Source: Maritalea sp047634455 (GTDB lineage: Bacteria > Pseudomonadota > Alphaproteobacteria > Rhizobiales > Devosiaceae). From it: DNA of 49,746 nt. The notes under the pieces are model-generated. The model had not been told where the DNA came from and ran no database searches. It saw only the letters and a list, made by a program, of their open reading frames with translations. Both the position numbers and the translations under genes were made by a program. Location: NCBI RefSeq assembly GCF_047634455.1, contig NZ_JBLIAI010000017.1, forward strand, positions 1 through 49,746, written 5' to 3'. The first letter of the stretch is position 1; every line of letters starts with the position of its first letter. Below are positions 26,116-34,780 of this stretch, in pieces.

Positions 26116-26133
26116 ATTTGGAGTTTCAAAACC
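26108..26133. repeat. Inverted repeat GGTTTTGAA/TTCAAAACC at the end of ubiA
   Basis: Nine-base perfect arms (26108-26116 and 26125-26133) enclose an eight-base loop and overlap the ubiA stop codon. The region lies between the convergent ubiA and DUF6101 genes, 41 bases apart. There is no T-run on either strand, so a bidirectional terminator is possible but weak. Confidence 0.4.
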
Positions 26134-26156
26134 TCGACCCAAAGTGCTGTAATACT

Positions 26157-26666
26157 CTAGCCTGATACTAAACCCAATTTACGTTTATTCAAGAATTGTG
26201 GGCGACGGTTCGCCTGCTGAGCGAGTTGACGACGGTTTGTTTGGTTGCCCAATAGAACACCACCAACATGCTGGGTGTAAGGCACCAAATCGCCGTTCCC
26301 GGCCCGGATAAACAAAGGCAAGAGGAGTTTTTTGCCCCAGTTTTGCCATTCAGCAACCACAGCGTGGTTACCTTCTTCTTCAAACACCCGATAATTCAAA
26401 TCGCTGTCTGAATGAACCAACTCAATCGAACTCGTCAGAATGCCCTCGTCCGAGATGGTTGTTGCAATCGCAACCCCCACATACTCAGAAACGGGAACCT
26501 TCATTTTGATAGGGACACCACTTTTGGACAATGTTTTGCGGACCGTTACAGTCTTCACATCTTCTTTAGGTGCGTTATCATTAGCCGGTCGGAGTGCAGG
26601 CAGGTTTTGCCCGTTCTTTCCGCTCAGGATCACATTGGACCCTTTAACTGTTGTGCCTTGCAGCAT
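26157..26666 (-). CDS. DUF6101 family protein
   Basis: The 169-residue cytoplasmic protein fits the DUF6101 pattern: MKVPVSEYVGVAIATT, then ELVHSDSDLNYRVF, VVAEWQNWGKKLLLPLFI, and a basic, Asn/Arg/Gln-rich C-terminus (NRRQLAQQANRRPQFLNKRK). In related alphaproteobacteria such a protein lies between ubiA and the inositol-phosphatase-like gene, as here. Function unknown. The PRE-DUF start is sound, with AGGAAGG about nine bases before ATG 26666. It is convergent with ubiA. Confidence 0.75.
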   Translation of the reverse strand: MLQGTTVKGSNVILSGKNGQNLPALRPANDNAPKEDVKTVTVRKTLSKSGVPIKMKVPVSEYVGVAIATTISDEGILTSSIELVHSDSDLNYRVFEEEGNHAVVAEWQNWGKKLLLPLFIRAGNGDLVPYTQHVGGVLLGNQTNRRQLAQQANRRPQFLNKRKLGLVSG

Positions 26667-26911
26667 GTTCTTGTGCCTTCCTGTTAACTCGAGAGCTGTT
26701 TTTAATTTTTCGCTTCTCGTTGTTGAGGCTTAACCTACAGAAGAGTTTCTCCAATCCGCTTAAAAAATGCGGTTAAATTTTCGTTGTTTCAAAGAGGGTT
26801 AGCAGGTTATGACCGGGTATAACGGCTGATTAACCGAAACGGCATGCTTGCGCCTTATATAAAGGTCACATATCAGTCTCACCGGGCACTATTGCCCTTA
26901 AGGAGCCATGG

Positions 26912-27724
26912 ATGCCGCACGAAGTCGCGCTCGAATTTGAAGATGATTTGGAATTAATCCGCAGCGCGGCGGTAAGCGCTGGTATCATCGCGACTGGTTT
27001 TTTTCGCCAAGACGTAAAAACCTGGACGAAAGAAAATGCCTCCCCCGTCTCTGAAGCTGACTATGCGGTTGACCGATATCTTAAAGCGACTTTGTGTGCT
27101 GAACGCCCAGACTATGGCTGGCTGAGCGAAGAAACGGCAGACAATCTGGAGCGCCTGAACAAGGATCGGATATTTGTTGTTGATCCAATTGATGGCACAC
27201 GCGGTTATTTACAGGGCGACGACGGCTGGACAGTGTGCATTACTGTTGTGGAAAAAGGCCGACCGGTGGCTGGGGTTGTTTACGCACCAATTCGTGACGA
27301 ACTTTATGAAGCAATTGCGGGCGGTGGCGCGTACTTAAATGGTGAACCGATCCGCCGACGTGCACGCCTTGGCAATATTGGACCAATCATGCCTGCGCCG
27401 GGCGCGGTTCATCGCGAGTTGGAAGCGCGCGGCATTTCGTTTGTACGCGGTCCTGCGATCCGCTCGCTGGCGCTTCGTCTGGTGCAAGTGGCCACTGGTG
27501 TACTGGATATTGCTGTGTCGCGTCGCGGCGCGCAGGATTGGGACATTGCTTCTGCAAGTTTGATCTTGCAAGAATGCGGCATAAGTCTTGAAGATGTGTG
27601 CTGTGGGCCGCCGACCTTTAATAAGCAAGAAATTCGCCATGGTGCTATTGCAGCAATGGTTGAGGACAGTCTAAAAGACGACATTCATGAGGTGCTGCGT
27701 TCCATTTATGGATGCCCAGCATAA
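26912..27724 (+). CDS. cysQ: 3'(2'),5'-bisphosphate nucleotidase CysQ-like, inositol monophosphatase family
   Basis: The 270-residue enzyme belongs to the Li+-sensitive, Mg2+-dependent phosphatase family. The metal site is visible as SEET, then VVDPIDGTRGYLQG, and the second Asp in AQDWDIASASLIL. CysQ hydrolyses 3'-phosphoadenosine 5'-phosphate made in sulphate assimilation; inositol-phosphate activity is the alternative. The start has AAGGAG six bases upstream. It leads a three-gene plus-strand operon with DUF4170 (29-base gap) and the acyltransferase, a block known in rhizobia. The symbol is by family; the substrate is not proved. Confidence 0.85.
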   Translation: MPHEVALEFEDDLELIRSAAVSAGIIATGFFRQDVKTWTKENASPVSEADYAVDRYLKATLCAERPDYGWLSEETADNLERLNKDRIFVVDPIDGTRGYLQGDDGWTVCITVVEKGRPVAGVVYAPIRDELYEAIAGGGAYLNGEPIRRRARLGNIGPIMPAPGAVHRELEARGISFVRGPAIRSLALRLVQVATGVLDIAVSRRGAQDWDIASASLILQECGISLEDVCCGPPTFNKQEIRHGAIAAMVEDSLKDDIHEVLRSIYGCPA

Positions 27725-27753
27725 AAATAGCTTTTAAGTGAAGTGGAAACTTT

Positions 27754-27984
27754 GTGAGCGAAGAAAACAAACAGCTTTTGCATTTGGTCATTGGTGGTGA
27801 ACTCAAAGACCTTGACGATATGACATTTCGCGATCTTGACGAAGTCGACATTGTTGGCGTTTATCCAAACTATGAGGCTGCGGCGGCGGTTTGGAAACAA
27901 AAAGCCCAAATGACTGTGGACAATGCGCATATGCGCTATTTCGTTGTGCATTTGCACCGCTTGCTCGACCCAGGCAAGAAATAG
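27754..27984 (+). CDS. DUF4170 domain-containing protein
   Basis: A 76-residue soluble protein with the DUF4170 pattern LHLVIGGELKDLDDMTFRDLDEVDIVGVYPNYE and YFVVHLHRLLDP, of which I quote parts: VIGGELKDLDDM, FVVHLHRLLDP. Function unknown. Start is GTG 27754, since no ATG occurs in a usable place. It is between cysQ and the acyltransferase with gaps of 29 and 6 bases, so it is translated within the same transcript. The constant linkage in related genomes hints at an envelope or LPS connection. Confidence 0.88.
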   Translation: MSEENKQLLHLVIGGELKDLDDMTFRDLDEVDIVGVYPNYEAAAAVWKQKAQMTVDNAHMRYFVVHLHRLLDPGKK

Positions 27985-27990
27985 TCCTCC

Positions 27991-28707
27991 ATGAGTACCG
28001 ACGTCCACCAACCTGAAAAAGCAGGGTTTTTCGAAAGCGAGGGATTCCGTCGTTTTTTGGGTTGGCACGTCCTTGGTGGCTATTTGCGGTTTACCTCCGC
28101 TTCCTCCAAGTTCGTTTACGACCCACCCAACGCCCATGACATCTCTGCTGACTTGATGCCGGCCATCTTTTGTTGTTGGCATGGGCAAGGCATGATGGGC
28201 ATGAAATTGGTGCCCGTCGCCAAACAACTCTCCATTTTGACGTCACGCCACCCTGACGGGCAAATTGTTGCCGCAGCGGCTGAGAGCTTTGGCTGTTCGT
28301 CAATTGATGGGTCTGGTGCCAGCTTCAAGCAAGATGAAGGCACCGGCGGCATGGCCGCGATGCGCGCAATGCTACGCGAAATGAAGCGCGGTCAATCAAT
28401 CGGCATCACGGCTGACATTCCGCCCGTTCCGGGCCGAAATGTAAGTGATGGGATTGCGCTGCTGGCGCGATTTTCGGGTCGGCCGATTATCCCTTACGCC
28501 GTTTCAAGTTCTCGGCGCACGGTTTTGGACAAAGTTTGGGACAAAATGCAGATCAACCATCCGTTCTCGCGGATCACAGCCTGTATTGACGAGCCAATTT
28601 GGGTGCCAAAATCTGCAAAAGATTTAGAGCCTTTTTCAAAAGAGCTCGCGATGAAGCTTGATCGCACCACAGCGCGTGCGTTTGAGTTGGCGGACCAAAA
28701 GGCTTAA
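27991..28707 (+). CDS. Lysophospholipid acyltransferase family protein (DUF374)
   Basis: A 238-residue protein of the DUF374 branch of the LPLAT superfamily. The pattern WHGQGMMGMKL, SRHPDGQIVAAAAESFG, GTGGMAAMRAMLREMKRGQSI in part, and ITADIPPVPGRNVSDGIA is typical; the final Thr-Ala-Asp-x-Pro-x-x-Pro-x-R motif is the active-site-like loop. It is expected at the inner membrane, adding an acyl chain to lipid A, a lipid or a sugar-lipid. It ends in a TTAA shared with the stop codon of the convergent LpxB-related gene. In Rhizobium, waaA and lpxK follow at this point; they are not here. Confidence 0.87.
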   Translation: MSTDVHQPEKAGFFESEGFRRFLGWHVLGGYLRFTSASSKFVYDPPNAHDISADLMPAIFCCWHGQGMMGMKLVPVAKQLSILTSRHPDGQIVAAAAESFGCSSIDGSGASFKQDEGTGGMAAMRAMLREMKRGQSIGITADIPPVPGRNVSDGIALLARFSGRPIIPYAVSSSRRTVLDKVWDKMQINHPFSRITACIDEPIWVPKSAKDLEPFSKELAMKLDRTTARAFELADQKA

Positions 28708-29840
28708 TTCGCAGACCCTGCAATAATCCGCACGGCGGCGTCTAGCGCGCCGGGTGGTCCCATGCGCTCAATGCCAATTTTGCCGCGCCGTTCTGCTTCC
28801 TTGGCGTCCTTGAGCAATGGTTCAAGCTTATTTGCGATTTGGTTTGCATCCACCGGCGACGTGATGCGGCTCTCCCCCATCAGCCGCTCGTTACGGCGCA
28901 CACGTTGGGGACGCGCGTCTTCTGGCACTAGCGCAATAACCGGAATGCCTAAACCCGCACTTTGAAACCCTGCGGTGCCCGCCTGTCCCACAACTACGCG
29001 GGATTGGCGTGCCAGTGTGCCGATACCCTTTTCAAAGAAATGCACTTCAGTTTGGTCAAACGTGGCTGCAATGGCCAAATGCTGTTCGCCGAGCAAGTTC
29101 TGATCAATAAGATTTCGCAAACCTGCCTTTTGGATCAAAGTACCGACGTCAACACCTTGCGCCACCGGCACAAACAAAATCAGTGGATGCTTTTGCGATA
29201 AGCGGTTGATCGCTTCCATTTCCACTGCAAACAGTTTTGGTGCATGTTCACGACTGCCCGGCAACAGCGTTATCGCAATCTTGCCGGTCATTAGCGACGC
29301 AATGTCCAAATCCAATTCAGGAACGGTGTCCATCATCAAGTTGCCAGCAAAACCAGCGTCGATATTCAATGCGCGCAGTGAGCCCGCCAAAATGTCGTCG
29401 CGGCACAAGACTTTGCACACACATCGCTTCAACGCCTGTTTTTCAGCCACCGAATATTGCCGCGCATAACCCGAATTATAAACGTCGAGATGCAAATCAA
29501 CTTTATGGCCACCTGCAAAAGCCAAGAGCGGGCCAATAATATCGCCGACGGTGACCACTTTGTCCCAACGGCCACGATTGTCGCGCATGAATTTGACGTG
29601 TTTTACAGCAGTAAGCGCGAGACCATGTTGAAAATCTTTGAACAGCGAGCCCACCTTACGGTGACCTTCACTCGCCAATTTCCCCCGCGGCCCAACTGTT
29701 TCACAAACCCCTTCATAGGATTTACCAGCACCAACCGTTGGCAGCGCTTCAACTAGATCAACATGGTTGGAAAGTTCTCGTGCGAGAATAGCGGCCATTG
29801 CATCTTCGCCATAGCCGTTTGAAATAACCAGAACACGCAC
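28704..29840 (-). CDS. LpxB-related glycosyltransferase-like protein
   Basis: A 378-residue protein beginning MRVLVISNGYGEDAMAAILA, which resembles the 'ISNGHGED' start of the lipid-A-disaccharide-synthase-related family better known from cyanobacteria. The centre has VVTVGDIIGPLLAFAGGHKV, the ITLLPGSREHAP phosphate loop of GT-B transferases, and GQAGTAGFQSAGLGIPVIAL near the C-terminus, which fits an LpxB-type nucleotide-sugar site. No membrane segment is evident. It is third in the xseA-DUF2093 string (12 bases after DUF2093), with a GTG start at 29840 and no strong ribosome site. It may transfer a sugar to a lipid or act as a UDP-sugar enzyme. Family level is reasonably supported; substrate is unknown. 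Confidence 0.6.
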   Translation of the reverse strand: MRVLVISNGYGEDAMAAILARELSNHVDLVEALPTVGAGKSYEGVCETVGPRGKLASEGHRKVGSLFKDFQHGLALTAVKHVKFMRDNRGRWDKVVTVGDIIGPLLAFAGGHKVDLHLDVYNSGYARQYSVAEKQALKRCVCKVLCRDDILAGSLRALNIDAGFAGNLMMDTVPELDLDIASLMTGKIAITLLPGSREHAPKLFAVEMEAINRLSQKHPLILFVPVAQGVDVGTLIQKAGLRNLIDQNLLGEQHLAIAATFDQTEVHFFEKGIGTLARQSRVVVGQAGTAGFQSAGLGIPVIALVPEDARPQRVRRNERLMGESRITSPVDANQIANKLEPLLKDAKEAERRGKIGIERMGPPGALDAAVRIIAGSAN

Positions 29841-29852
29841 TATTTTGCCAGA

Positions 29853-30068
29853 CTATTTGCTATCGCCGGAATTGGCTTTCATAGATGCAACAGCATCAAT
29901 ATATGGCTCTTGTTTATCGACGCTCCAATAGTTCAATTCTTCGAGCGGGATTTTTTGCCCCGTCACGGCACAGGTCACATAATGGCCCGGCTCGATGACG
30001 GAAAAGTCGGCGTCCAAGTAGCGCAGTTTTGCTTCGCGCTGACCAAATGTTGGTTCAAAAATATTCAT
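29853..30068 (-). CDS. DUF2093 domain-containing protein
   Basis: A 71-residue protein with the DUF2093 signature AKLRYLDADFSVIEPGHYVTCAVTG (in parts: KLRYLDADF, VTCAVTGQKIPLEELNYWS). The family is almost limited to alphaproteobacteria and its role is unknown. It lies 46 bases downstream of xseA and 12 upstream of the LpxB-related gene, all on the minus strand, so the three form one operon. In rhizobia DUF2093 is found near lpxK and mutL. Confidence 0.88.
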   Translation of the reverse strand: MNIFEPTFGQREAKLRYLDADFSVIEPGHYVTCAVTGQKIPLEELNYWSVDKQEPYIDAVASMKANSGDSK

Positions 30069-30114
30069 CTTATCCTCTTGTCTGGCTCACATATAAGTGA
30101 CCCCGAACAAAAAA

Positions 30115-31605
30115 TCAAAATAAGCTTTCTTGCCCGTTGTCTGTTTTTTTCGGGCTTGGCTTAGCGGTTTTCTTTGTTTTTGTCGGCGGTGCATCCGCAA
30201 TAATCGCGGCAACATCGCCGTCGTGCAGACGCAGGGTAACGCCATCGCCCTTCGCAAACGCAGTAGCGGAGCGCGCAACCTGTCCGTCAGCATCAAGCAC
30301 CAGCGCATAACCCCGGCTCAAAACACCTTTATAGCTCAAAGAGTTGAGGAGTTTTGCATGACTTTCGAGCACTGCTTTGCGTTTATCAATCAGCCTTTGA
30401 AACGCAGGTGCCATGGCCTTCGTCATTGGATCAAGTTGCAAACGAGCACGGCTGGTGGGTTGCTTTAGGCCCTGATCCAATCGCGCGCCTAAAGTGCCCA
30501 ACCGCTCATGCAAGTTTTTGTGCCGCTGCTCAATTGCATTGGCCGAAACCCGGGGCGCAAGCGCGCCGAGTTGTGCGCGTTTTTGCTGCACGAATTGTGT
30601 AAGCGCGTTGCCGAGCCGCAGCGTCGCCATGTCTTGGCGCTGACGGGCAGTAGCTGTCAGTTCCTGCGCCTTTGGCATCGAGGCGGCAATGGCTCGCATC
30701 CGGTCTTTAAAATTCGACAGGGTGCGCAATTGCGCATTGCGGGTGCGTGAGCCCAAATCTTCGACATAGTTGACCAGTTCAGCCTTAACCGGAACGGCCA
30801 TTTCAGCCGCCCCGGTGGGCGTGGGTGCGCGCTTATCTGAGGCATAGTCGATCAGCGTAATATCAGTTTCGTGCCCCACCGCAGAGATCAGTGGAATTTG
30901 CGACGCTGCAGCCGCGCGCACCACCACTTCGTCGTTAAACCCCCATAGGTCTTCAATCGAGCCGCCGCCACGCGCGACGATCAATAGGTCTGGACGTTTG
31001 ATCGGCCCATCCGGGGTCATGGCGTTAAAGCCTTCAATGGCGCGGGACACTTCAGCCCCGCATGTATCGCCCTGCACGCGTACGGGCCAAACAATCACAT
31101 GGGTTGGAAAACGGTCGTCTAATCGATGCAAAATATCGCGAATAACGGCACCTGTTGGCGACGTGATCACCCCAATGGTTTGCGGTAAATAGGGTAATTC
31201 GCGTTTGCGATCCGCATCAAACAGGCCTTCGGCAGCCAGCTGTTTGCGGCGCTGTTCGAGCAAAGCCATCAAAGCACCAGCGCCTGCTGGCTCAACATGT
31301 TCGATAACAATTTGATATTTCGATGAACCGGGGAAAGTCGTCAGCTTGCCCGTCGCAATAACTTCCATGCCCTCTTCGGGCTTAATCGCGAGTTTGGAAA
31401 AAACACCGCGCCAGATTACAGCGTCGATTTTGGCTTTTTCGTCTTTCAAAGCAAAATAAGCATGCCCCGATGCGTGGGGACCGCGATAACCTGAGATTTC
31501 GCCGCGCACACGCACATGGCCGAACTTATCCTCAACGGTCTTTTTGACCGATTGCGAGATTTCGGTGACGGTGAATTCGTGGGCGTTGGTTTTCGTATCT
31601 TCCAT
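30115..31605 (-). CDS. xseA: Exodeoxyribonuclease VII large subunit
   Basis: The 496-residue catalytic subunit of exonuclease VII, which degrades single-stranded DNA in both directions. The N-terminal OB fold (about residues 1-105) includes VTEISQSVKKTVEDKFGHVRVRGEIS in parts, and the central domain has GVITSPTGAVIRDILH and VARGGGSIEDLWGFNDE, SAVGHETDITLIDYASDKRAPTPTGAAE in parts. The C-terminal half is a coiled coil rich in Arg/Gln. ATG 31605 has GAGG at about six bases; TTG 31620 is an upstream alternative without merit. No xseB is present in this window. Confidence 0.96.
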   Translation of the reverse strand: MEDTKTNAHEFTVTEISQSVKKTVEDKFGHVRVRGEISGYRGPHASGHAYFALKDEKAKIDAVIWRGVFSKLAIKPEEGMEVIATGKLTTFPGSSKYQIVIEHVEPAGAGALMALLEQRRKQLAAEGLFDADRKRELPYLPQTIGVITSPTGAVIRDILHRLDDRFPTHVIVWPVRVQGDTCGAEVSRAIEGFNAMTPDGPIKRPDLLIVARGGGSIEDLWGFNDEVVVRAAAASQIPLISAVGHETDITLIDYASDKRAPTPTGAAEMAVPVKAELVNYVEDLGSRTRNAQLRTLSNFKDRMRAIAASMPKAQELTATARQRQDMATLRLGNALTQFVQQKRAQLGALAPRVSANAIEQRHKNLHERLGTLGARLDQGLKQPTSRARLQLDPMTKAMAPAFQRLIDKRKAVLESHAKLLNSLSYKGVLSRGYALVLDADGQVARSATAFAKGDGVTLRLHDGDVAAIIADAPPTKTKKTAKPSPKKTDNGQESLF

Positions 31606-31710
31606 AGCTTCCTCGTGCAACGGATATTTGGTGGCGTCAAGGGTGACGCAACTCCATCAACATGATATGGGAGCGCCAACGGGCAATTTTTTAGATATCT
31701 GGACAACAAT

Positions 31711-32979
31711 ATGAACATTTTGCTGATTGGTTCTGGCGGTCGTGAACATGCTTTGGCATGGGCAATTTCAAAGTCGAAACACACCGACACACTTTTCATC
31801 GCGCCGGGCAATGCGGGCATGGAAGAATGCGGCAAACTGGTTCAGGTGGACGTTGAAGACCATGCAGCGGTTGCCGAGTTTTGCGCCGAGGAAAATGTGC
31901 AATTTGTGGTGATTGGTCCAGAGCAGCCGCTGGTTGATGGCCTAGCCGATATATTGCGCGAATGCGGCATCAAGGTTTTCGGCCCATCTCAGGCAGCAGC
32001 GCAGCTTGAGGGCTCTAAATACTTCACCCACCAATTGTGCGACGAGATGAATATTCCGGCCGCAAAATACAAAAAGTTTGACGCGCTAGAGCCAGCCCTC
32101 ACCTATTTGACCACGCAAGGCGCACCGATTGTCATCAAGGCCGACGGCTTGGCTGCCGGTAAAGGCGTGACGGTTGCAGAAACCATAGAACAAGCCGAAG
32201 CCGCCGTGCGCGATTGCTTTGATGGTGCTTTTGGCGACGCTGGTGCGTCGGTTGTGATCGAAGAATGCATGGTTGGCGAAGAAGCCAGCGTGTTTGCACT
32301 AAGCGACGGCAATAACGTTGTGTTGCTGCCTTCTGCCCAAGACCATAAACGCGCGTATGATGGCGATAAAGGCCCGAACACAGGCGGCATGGGCGCCTAT
32401 TCCCCTGCCCCGGTGATGACGGCTGAAATGATGGAGCGCACCCGCAAAGAGATCATCGAGCCAAGTATTAAGGGGCTTGCCGCCAGAGGCACGCCCTTTG
32501 CAGGGGTCCTGTTTGCTGGGTTAATGATTACGGCTGAAGGCCCAAAATTGATTGAGTATAATGTGCGGTTTGGTGACCCTGAATGCCAAGTGCTGATGAT
32601 GCGGCTGCAATCTGACATTGTGGAACTGTTGACTGCTTGCGCGGATGGCACATTGGACGAAGAAACGCCAGTGTTCGACAATGGTGTTGCCCTTACTGTG
32701 GTGATGGCAGCAAAGGGTTATCCTGGTTCTTACGAAAAGGGCACAGAAATCAAGGGGCTCGACACGATCGACAATGACAATGTCAAAATTTTCCATGCGG
32801 GCACCAAGCGTGATGGCGACAAACTCGTTTCCAGCGGAGGCCGCGTGTTGAATGTCACCGCCAAAGGCGCAAATGTGCAAGAAGCCCGCGACCGCGCCTA
32901 TGCAGCCATTGACAAAATTGACTGGCCCGAAGGCTTTTGCCGCACAGATATCGCTTGGCGGGCAATTGAGCGGGGTTAG
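31711..32979 (+). CDS. purD: Phosphoribosylamine-glycine ligase
   Basis: A 422-residue ATP-grasp enzyme of the second step of purine synthesis, joining phosphoribosylamine and glycine. MNILLIGSGGREHALAWA at the N-terminus, APIVIKADGLAAGKGVTVAE for ATP binding, GPNTGGMGAYSPAP and EYNVRFGDPECQVLM near the metal site are all standard. Length is normal. It is divergent from xseA (105-base gap) and 151 bases upstream of the acyl-CoA synthetase gene. Confidence 0.98.
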   Translation: MNILLIGSGGREHALAWAISKSKHTDTLFIAPGNAGMEECGKLVQVDVEDHAAVAEFCAEENVQFVVIGPEQPLVDGLADILRECGIKVFGPSQAAAQLEGSKYFTHQLCDEMNIPAAKYKKFDALEPALTYLTTQGAPIVIKADGLAAGKGVTVAETIEQAEAAVRDCFDGAFGDAGASVVIEECMVGEEASVFALSDGNNVVLLPSAQDHKRAYDGDKGPNTGGMGAYSPAPVMTAEMMERTRKEIIEPSIKGLAARGTPFAGVLFAGLMITAEGPKLIEYNVRFGDPECQVLMMRLQSDIVELLTACADGTLDEETPVFDNGVALTVVMAAKGYPGSYEKGTEIKGLDTIDNDNVKIFHAGTKRDGDKLVSSGGRVLNVTAKGANVQEARDRAYAAIDKIDWPEGFCRTDIAWRAIERG

Positions 32980-33130
32980 GCCAATTTCAAGACCAAAGCA
33001 TCATCTATGGCCTGCTGCATTACAGCGGCCATTTTTCTTCATTGCACCACTTTCATTTTCCAACAAACTGAGGTTACTGTTATTGGCAAATTGAAAGAGC
33101 TGCCGTTCATTTGCGCCTTGGGAGAAACGA

Positions 33131-34780
33131 ATGCTGATTAATAGAGATGATATCGAAACGACACGCGATGGGTTCAAATGGGATATCCCGGTCTTTTACA
33201 ATATCGGCGTGGATATCTGTGATCGCATCGCGGAAAAGTCGCCCGAAAAATTGGCTATAATCGATATTGCAGAGGATGAGAGCTTTGAGGAGTTCACCTA
33301 CGGACAATTGCGCAGTTTTTCCAACCAACTTGCCAACGTCCTAACGCCATTTGCCCAACTAGGTGAGCTGATCGGTATTTTGTTGCCGCAAAGCTTTGCC
33401 ACAGCTGCCGCCCACGTTGCAATTGCCAAAATGGGTGCCGTTTCCCTGCCCCTGTTCACGCTTTTCGGCCCGGATGCGTTGCTGCATCGGTTGCAGGATT
33501 CTGGTGCAAAAGTAATCATTACCAATGCGGACGGCGCAAGAGTGATCGCCAAAATTCGCGCTCAGCTGCCTGATTTAGAGCAAGTCCTAAGCGTTGACGG
33601 TGAAACAGAGAATGCAATCGACCTCCTAAAAGCCTGCGCGGCACAATCCAGCGATTTTACAGCTGCGGAAACCAAGGCCGATGAACCGGCGATCCTGATT
33701 TATACATCTGGCACAACAGGCAAACCAAAGGGCGCATTGCACGCCCATCGCGTTTTGCTTGGTCATTTACCCGGTGTTGAAATGAGCCACAACTTTTTGC
33801 CCCAAGAAGGCGACCGGATGTGGACCCCCGCTGACTGGGCATGGATTGGCGGATTGCTGGATGTTTTAATGCCCGCGCTACATCATGGCATTCCAGTTGT
33901 TGCGCGGCGCTTCAAAAAGTTTAACGCCACCGCCGCATTTAAGTTGATGCAAGACCACGGGGTCCGCAATGTCTTTTTGCCACCCACTGCGCTTAAAATG
34001 ATGCGCCAGGACCCAAATGCGGACAAGTATCGACTCAATTTACGATCTGTTGCAAGCGGCGGAGAGACGCTGGGCAAAGAGCTAATTGACTGGGGCCACG
34101 CGGTTTTTGGCACCACTATAAATGAATTCTATGGCCAGACCGAATGCAACATGGTGATCTCAAGTTGCGTGGCACTTGCCGAAGCGGAACCGGGCGTGAT
34201 GGGGTTTGTCGTGCCAGGACATGACGTCAAACTGATTGATGAAGAAGACCTTCAGTTTTTAGGATATGGCGAAGAAGGCAGCATTGCGGTTCGGGCGCCC
34301 GATCCAGTCATGTTTTTGAAATATTGGAACAACCCCACAGCAACAAAAGAAAAGTTCATTGAAATTAATGGCCATCAATGGATGCTGACTGGCGATAAGG
34401 GCCACAAAACCAAGAGCGGTCGCATTCGGTTCGTTGGTCGTAATGATGACGTGATCAGCTCCTCGGGATACCGGATTGGTCCGGCTGAGATTGAAGATTG
34501 CCTACTCACGCACCCCGCCGTCAAACTGGCAGGAGTGGTGGGTATGCCTGACCCCGTCCGCGGCTCAATTGTGGCAGCCTACATTGAATTGGCCGACGGC
34601 TTTGCGCCGCACCCTGATTTGGCAAACGAAATTGCGGCACAAGTGAAGAACAGATTGGCCGCCTACGAATATCCTCGCGCCATCCGGTTCATAAACGATA
34701 TGCCGATGACAACCACAGGCAAAATTATCCGGGCAGAACTGCGGCAGCGCGCCGAGGAAGAAATGTCAAATGCGCCCTGA
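33131..34780 (+). CDS. Acyl-CoA synthetase (AMP-forming), medium-chain ACSM-like
   Basis: A 549-residue member of the adenylate-forming superfamily that activates a carboxylic acid as acyl-AMP and then acyl-CoA. The P-loop reads ILIYTSGTTGKPKGALHAH, the A5 motif NEFYGQTECNM, the A7 motif MLTGDKG, the A8 hinge RFVGRNDDVISSSGYRIGP, and the A10 lysine MTTTGKIIR. The architecture fits ACSM or acetyl/propionyl-type enzymes; chain length is not readable. It overlaps the following enoyl-CoA hydratase gene by 11 bases, which suggests translational coupling and a shared fatty-acid or aromatic-acid catabolic step. Confidence 0.93.
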   Translation: MLINRDDIETTRDGFKWDIPVFYNIGVDICDRIAEKSPEKLAIIDIAEDESFEEFTYGQLRSFSNQLANVLTPFAQLGELIGILLPQSFATAAAHVAIAKMGAVSLPLFTLFGPDALLHRLQDSGAKVIITNADGARVIAKIRAQLPDLEQVLSVDGETENAIDLLKACAAQSSDFTAAETKADEPAILIYTSGTTGKPKGALHAHRVLLGHLPGVEMSHNFLPQEGDRMWTPADWAWIGGLLDVLMPALHHGIPVVARRFKKFNATAAFKLMQDHGVRNVFLPPTALKMMRQDPNADKYRLNLRSVASGGETLGKELIDWGHAVFGTTINEFYGQTECNMVISSCVALAEAEPGVMGFVVPGHDVKLIDEEDLQFLGYGEEGSIAVRAPDPVMFLKYWNNPTATKEKFIEINGHQWMLTGDKGHKTKSGRIRFVGRNDDVISSSGYRIGPAEIEDCLLTHPAVKLAGVVGMPDPVRGSIVAAYIELADGFAPHPDLANEIAAQVKNRLAAYEYPRAIRFINDMPMTTTGKIIRAELRQRAEEEMSNAP

